A stretch of 8,216 bases of DNA from Nitrospinae bacterium RIFCSPLOWO2_12_39_16 (lineage in GTDB: Bacteria; Nitrospinota; Nitrospinia; UBA9942): assembly GCA_001805005.1 (NCBI GenBank), contig MHDO01000008.1:1-8216 (forward strand), given 5' to 3'. The notes under the pieces are model-generated. The model searched no databases. It was not told where the DNA came from and worked only from the letters and a program-made list of their open reading frames with translations. Shown here piece after piece: positions 5,609 to 8,216 of the stretch. Position numbers and translations under genes: made by a program. Within the stretch, counting starts at the first letter, position 1; each line of letters begins with the position of its first letter.

Positions 5609-5713
5609 ATTTACCCACTTGAAATGAGAAAGACCCAAACTACTCATGTGAAGGTAGGTTTATTGTTTAATTTTGGAGCGGAAAGGTTTGAATTCAAAAG
5701 AAGAATATTTTAA
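5609..5713 (+). pseudogene. C-terminal relic of a GxxExxY-family gene
   Basis: Directly after the right hairpin arm an open frame reads on to TAA 5711-5713. It contains VGLLFNFGAERFEFKRRIF, the characteristic ending of GxxExxY (TIGR04256) proteins, normally V-G-L-L-I-N-F-G then K-R. The preceding residues (L-E-M-R-K-T-Q-T-T-H-V-K) fit the Y-L-K-x-T-x-x-x-V segment. A full protein has about 120-130 residues; only ~34 codons remain and the N-terminal G-x-x-E-x-x-Y part is absent. The break coincides exactly with the end of the DUF559 unit, so the unit, or a deletion with it, removed the rest. Confidence 0.65.
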
Positions 5714-5777
5714 GTTCCGTGTTTCTCCGTGAATATCTGTGGTGAATAATTATGATATATTTTTCATCACAACTTGA
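5714..5777. repeat. AT-rich spacer with ccgtg/ctgtgg phrases
   Basis: The stretch after the GxxExxY relic includes gttccgtgtttctccgtg and atctgtggtgaata, resembling the phrases at 1-44. No gene or clear promoter is seen. Low-confidence dispersed repeat. Confidence 0.25.
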
Positions 5778-5856
5778 TGTAGGGCAGGGCTTCCTGTCTG
5801 TCTTTGGCACAGGCAGATAGCCCTGCAAATAGGCAAGCCTGAAGGCTTGCCCTACA
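5778..5856. repeat. Two-hairpin palindromic intergenic element (REP/MITE-like)
   Basis: A 79-base GC-richer element bounded by tgtagggca (5778-5786) and its inverse tgccctaca (5848-5856). Inside are two further hairpins. Stem one is 5787-5800 with 5810-5823, 11 of 14 positions paired. Stem two is a perfect 8-bp ggcaagcc/ggcttgcc with loop tgaa (5832-5851), which shares bases with the outer right arm, so the structures compete. It ends 14 bases before ATG 5871, so the fold could affect expression of the next gene. There is no T-run, so a terminator is less likely. Type and copy number cannot be judged from one copy. Confidence 0.7.
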
Positions 5857-5870
5857 AATTAGTTATTGAC

Positions 5871-8012
5871 ATGAAAATAAAATATCAAGATCAAGCTGTA
5901 GTATTCAACTGTATAAACATAATGGCTTTGCCCATTATCAGATCTTTAGGGCAGCAAAATATAAACTCATATGGTTTTTTTGGTAAAGATAAGGAATTTA
6001 ATTTTTATACCAGTATCATTCAACACAGTAAGTTTCTTAAAGAAAAATTTTTCTTCGACGATTCAGATTATAGCTCAGGATTGATAAATGCACTTGTTGA
6101 TTTTGGTAAAGGGCAGAAAGAAAAGTCTGTAATTTTTCTTGCAAGTGATCAGGATATGATTATAACTTCCAGGCACAGAGATATACTTAAAGATTATTTC
6201 TTGTTCACTTTCCCGCCTCATGAATTACTTGACACATTATTGAATAAAGAAAAATTTATAAATCTTGCTTACGATAATAATTTACCCATTCCTAAATCAA
6301 AGAAAATTCTATCAGGTAAAAATATTAAAGAGGCAACTAAGGACTTTGATTTTCCTTTTATTATTAAACCATCATGGAGAGATGATAATTGGTTAACTAA
6401 GTTTCACGAACAGAAAATACTTCATATAAATTCTAAAAGAGATATTGAACAACAAATCAGTATCATAGAAACAGTTGACACTAAATTTTTAATTCAGGAA
6501 ATCATACCCGGAAGCGAAAAAAATATTATATGTTCTTTTGCCATATTGGACGATAATTCACAACCAATTGAAATTGGTCACTGCAGAAAAATCCATCAGT
6601 ATCCTGCTTATTTTGGCAATACTTCTCTTGCTGAGCCAATAATAGATGATGAAGTTGAAGAACTAAGCCTTAAAATTTTCAAAATATTACAGTTGAAAGG
6701 ATATGCAAGTATTGAGTATAAAAAAGATCAAAGAGACGGAAAGTTAAAAATATTGGAAATTACTCCCGGCAGATTCAACCGTCAGTTTGCCGTTACAAAT
6801 CTTGTAGGCTTAAATCTTCCATATGCTCTATATAATTACCTGCTTGGCAGAGAACATAAATCATCTAAAATTGTTTATTCAAAAGCCAGATGGGTCAGTG
6901 AAATTAATGAGTTAAGAACAATAAAAACCTATATCAAATCAAAAGAACATTCTTTAATTGATTGGATTAAAGAATTATGGAGAATTAATTGGTTTGAAAT
7001 ATTTGATAGAAGAGATATCAGACCATTTTTTATATTACTTATAAAACTGATAAAATTGCCTTTTATTCAATTCTGGTATAAATTAAAAATTCGCAGGATG
7101 ATAAATAAAATTTATTATTTTTCAAGCCCATTGATTTCAAGAAGGCTTCAAATTTTTTTAAGGAGAAAATTAATACTTCGTAAAAAATTAGTATGCAAAA
7201 ATATTTGGCCCATAGATAAGAGAGCTGCTAAATTGCCTGGCAATTGGAGTGGATGGCCTGGGAATAAACAGTTTGCGTTGATTCTTACGCATGATGTGGA
7301 TACAGCAAATGGTCATAAAAAATGTCATGCCTTGATAAAATTAGAACAAAAATTAGGGTTTATGTCCTCTTTTAACTTTGTTCCTAAACGATATGATGTT
7401 TCTCCTGAATTACGCAGTTATCTTTCAAATAATGGATTTGAAGTTGGAGTCCATGGTCTGTATCATGATGGGAAATATTTTAATTCAAGGAAGATATTTC
7501 AGGAACGGACTATCAAGATTAACCAGTATCTGAAAGACTGGAATGTCGTAGGGTTTCGTTCACCTTCAATGCTCCGCAACCTGAAGTGGTTTCATGATTT
7601 AAATATAGAATATGATGCTTCAACATTTGATACAGACCCTTTTGAGCCGCAATCAGATGGTGTGTGTACAATATTTCCTTTCTTGATACCAAATAATAGT
7701 TCTAATGGCAAAGGATATGTTGAATTGCCCTATACCCTTCCCCAGGATTTTACATTATTTGTTCTTATGCAGGAAAAAGGCATAGAAATCTGGAAAAAGA
7801 AACTGGACTGGATAGCTGAAAAAGGCGGGATGGCGCTTTTAATAACCCATCCTGATTATATGAATTTTGATGGAACAAATTTAGGTGATGAGGAATATCC
7901 GGTAGAATATTATATTGAGCTTCTTGAATATATTAAAACTAAATATGAAGAACAATACTGGCATGTACTGCCAAGAGATATGGCACGATATTGGGTGAAT
8001 ACAAAAAAGTGA
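5871..8012 (+). CDS. ATP-grasp ligase fused to NodB-like polysaccharide deacetylase
   Basis: A 713-residue two-domain protein; ATG 5871 is chosen over an upstream TTG that lies inside the palindromic repeat. Residues 1 to about 330 are an ATP-grasp ligase of the exopolysaccharide-cluster carboxylate-amine ligase type: pre-ATP-grasp domain with A-S-D-Q-D, N-K-E-K-F-I at the start of the grasp, F-I-I-K166-P-S-W (ATP-binding lysine), F-L-I-Q-E-I-I-P-G, and L295-E296-I-T-P-G-R301-F-N303 (metal and substrate side). Residues ~330-465 are a basic, aromatic linker. Residues ~466-713 are a NodB-like deacetylase with T473-H-D475-V-D477, H528-x-x-x-H532 (metal), G561-F-R563-S-P565, F-D-T-D-P-F and T659-H660-P-D. 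Catalytic residues look intact in both halves. No signal peptide, so it should act in the cytoplasm, perhaps deacetylating an N-acetyl sugar and amide-linking an acid to the freed amine (inference). The Shine-Dalgarno is poor. Confidence 0.85.
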   Translation: MKIKYQDQAVVFNCINIMALPIIRSLGQQNINSYGFFGKDKEFNFYTSIIQHSKFLKEKFFFDDSDYSSGLINALVDFGKGQKEKSVIFLASDQDMIITSRHRDILKDYFLFTFPPHELLDTLLNKEKFINLAYDNNLPIPKSKKILSGKNIKEATKDFDFPFIIKPSWRDDNWLTKFHEQKILHINSKRDIEQQISIIETVDTKFLIQEIIPGSEKNIICSFAILDDNSQPIEIGHCRKIHQYPAYFGNTSLAEPIIDDEVEELSLKIFKILQLKGYASIEYKKDQRDGKLKILEITPGRFNRQFAVTNLVGLNLPYALYNYLLGREHKSSKIVYSKARWVSEINELRTIKTYIKSKEHSLIDWIKELWRINWFEIFDRRDIRPFFILLIKLIKLPFIQFWYKLKIRRMINKIYYFSSPLISRRLQIFLRRKLILRKKLVCKNIWPIDKRAAKLPGNWSGWPGNKQFALILTHDVDTANGHKKCHALIKLEQKLGFMSSFNFVPKRYDVSPELRSYLSNNGFEVGVHGLYHDGKYFNSRKIFQERTIKINQYLKDWNVVGFRSPSMLRNLKWFHDLNIEYDASTFDTDPFEPQSDGVCTIFPFLIPNNSSNGKGYVELPYTLPQDFTLFVLMQEKGIEIWKKKLDWIAEKGGMALLITHPDYMNFDGTNLGDEEYPVEYYIELLEYIKTKYEEQYWHVLPRDMARYWVNTKK

Positions 8013-8057
8013 TTTTGTAAAATATCCATCCAATGAAGAAAAAGTTGAATTATTAAA

Positions 8058-8216
8058 ATGAAAAAACAAAATATCTTAATGATAGTAGAAAACTCCTTCC
8101 CCAACGATGTAAGGGTAAGAAAAGAAGCTAATACACTAAGCAATTTTTATAATATCACTGTAATTGCCTATAAAAGTGGGACCGATAAGTTTCACGAGAT
8201 GGTAAATAACATTGAA
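8058..8216 (+). CDS. Glycosyltransferase, family 4-like, N-terminal part
   Basis: The first 53 codons of a gene that continues past the window, starting at ATG 8058, 45 bases after the fusion gene. The start K-Q-N-I-L-M-I-V-E-N-S-F-P-N-D-V-R-V-R-K-E-A is typical of GT-B glycosyltransferases of the GT4 type, where the first strand is followed by a loop with the P-x-D-x-R-x-x-x-E-A pattern, then I-T-V-I-A as the next strand. These enzymes transfer sugars from nucleotide donors onto lipid-linked glycans at the cytoplasmic face of the membrane. Specificity cannot be read from this part. Confidence 0.8.
   Translation, partial: MKKQNILMIVENSFPNDVRVRKEANTLSNFYNITVIAYKSGTDKFHEMVNNIE

Noticed and set aside
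7881..8143. Two reverse-strand open frames of 62 and 77 codons.
   Set aside because: They are antisense to the deacetylase C-terminus and glycosyltransferase start, with no family resemblance; shadows of AT-rich coding sequence.

Overview
This AT-rich window looks like part of a bacterial surface-polysaccharide (exopolysaccharide or O-antigen type) biosynthesis cluster, interrupted by a 1.7 kb patch of mobile and decaying DNA. All supported genes are on the + strand. No marker gene fixes the organism. The mix of FemAB-type transferases, an addiction module, a DUF559 nuclease with C-rich repeats, and S23 and GxxExxY relics is what I associate with environmental Gram-negatives such as Nitrospirota, Desulfobacterota, Planctomycetota or Omnitrophota. 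That is an impression, not a proof.

Bases 137-4167 hold five tightly packed genes: a FemAB/GNAT-fold transferase, a small four-cysteine protein of unknown function, a DegT-family PLP aminotransferase, a SAM-dependent methyltransferase with an N-terminal Cys4 knuckle, and a second, longer copy of the four-cysteine domain. The middle genes overlap by 8 and 4 bases, so they are probably translationally coupled. They suggest a pathway that makes and decorates an amino-sugar or aminoacyl-modified glycan.

Bases 4164-5856 are accessory DNA. They hold a type II toxin-antitoxin pair between 93-bp direct repeats that differ at one base. The repeats are not random: they encode the C-terminus of a second FemAB-like protein, and each copy is attached to a different further piece of that lost gene. 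Then come the beginning of an S23 (23S rRNA intervening-sequence) four-helix-bundle gene, a compact DUF559 nuclease gene enclosed by inverted hairpin-forming repeats with compensatory base changes, the last ~35 codons of a GxxExxY-family gene, and a two-hairpin palindromic repeat.

Bases 5871-8216 return to glycan biosynthesis: a 713-residue fusion of an ATP-grasp ligase with a NodB-like polysaccharide deacetylase, then the first 53 codons of a family 4-like glycosyltransferase that runs off the window.

The best candidates for something undescribed are the duplicated four-cysteine domain, the ATP-grasp/deacetylase fusion, and the DUF559 unit, which resembles a nuclease-based analogue of a REP-type mobile element.
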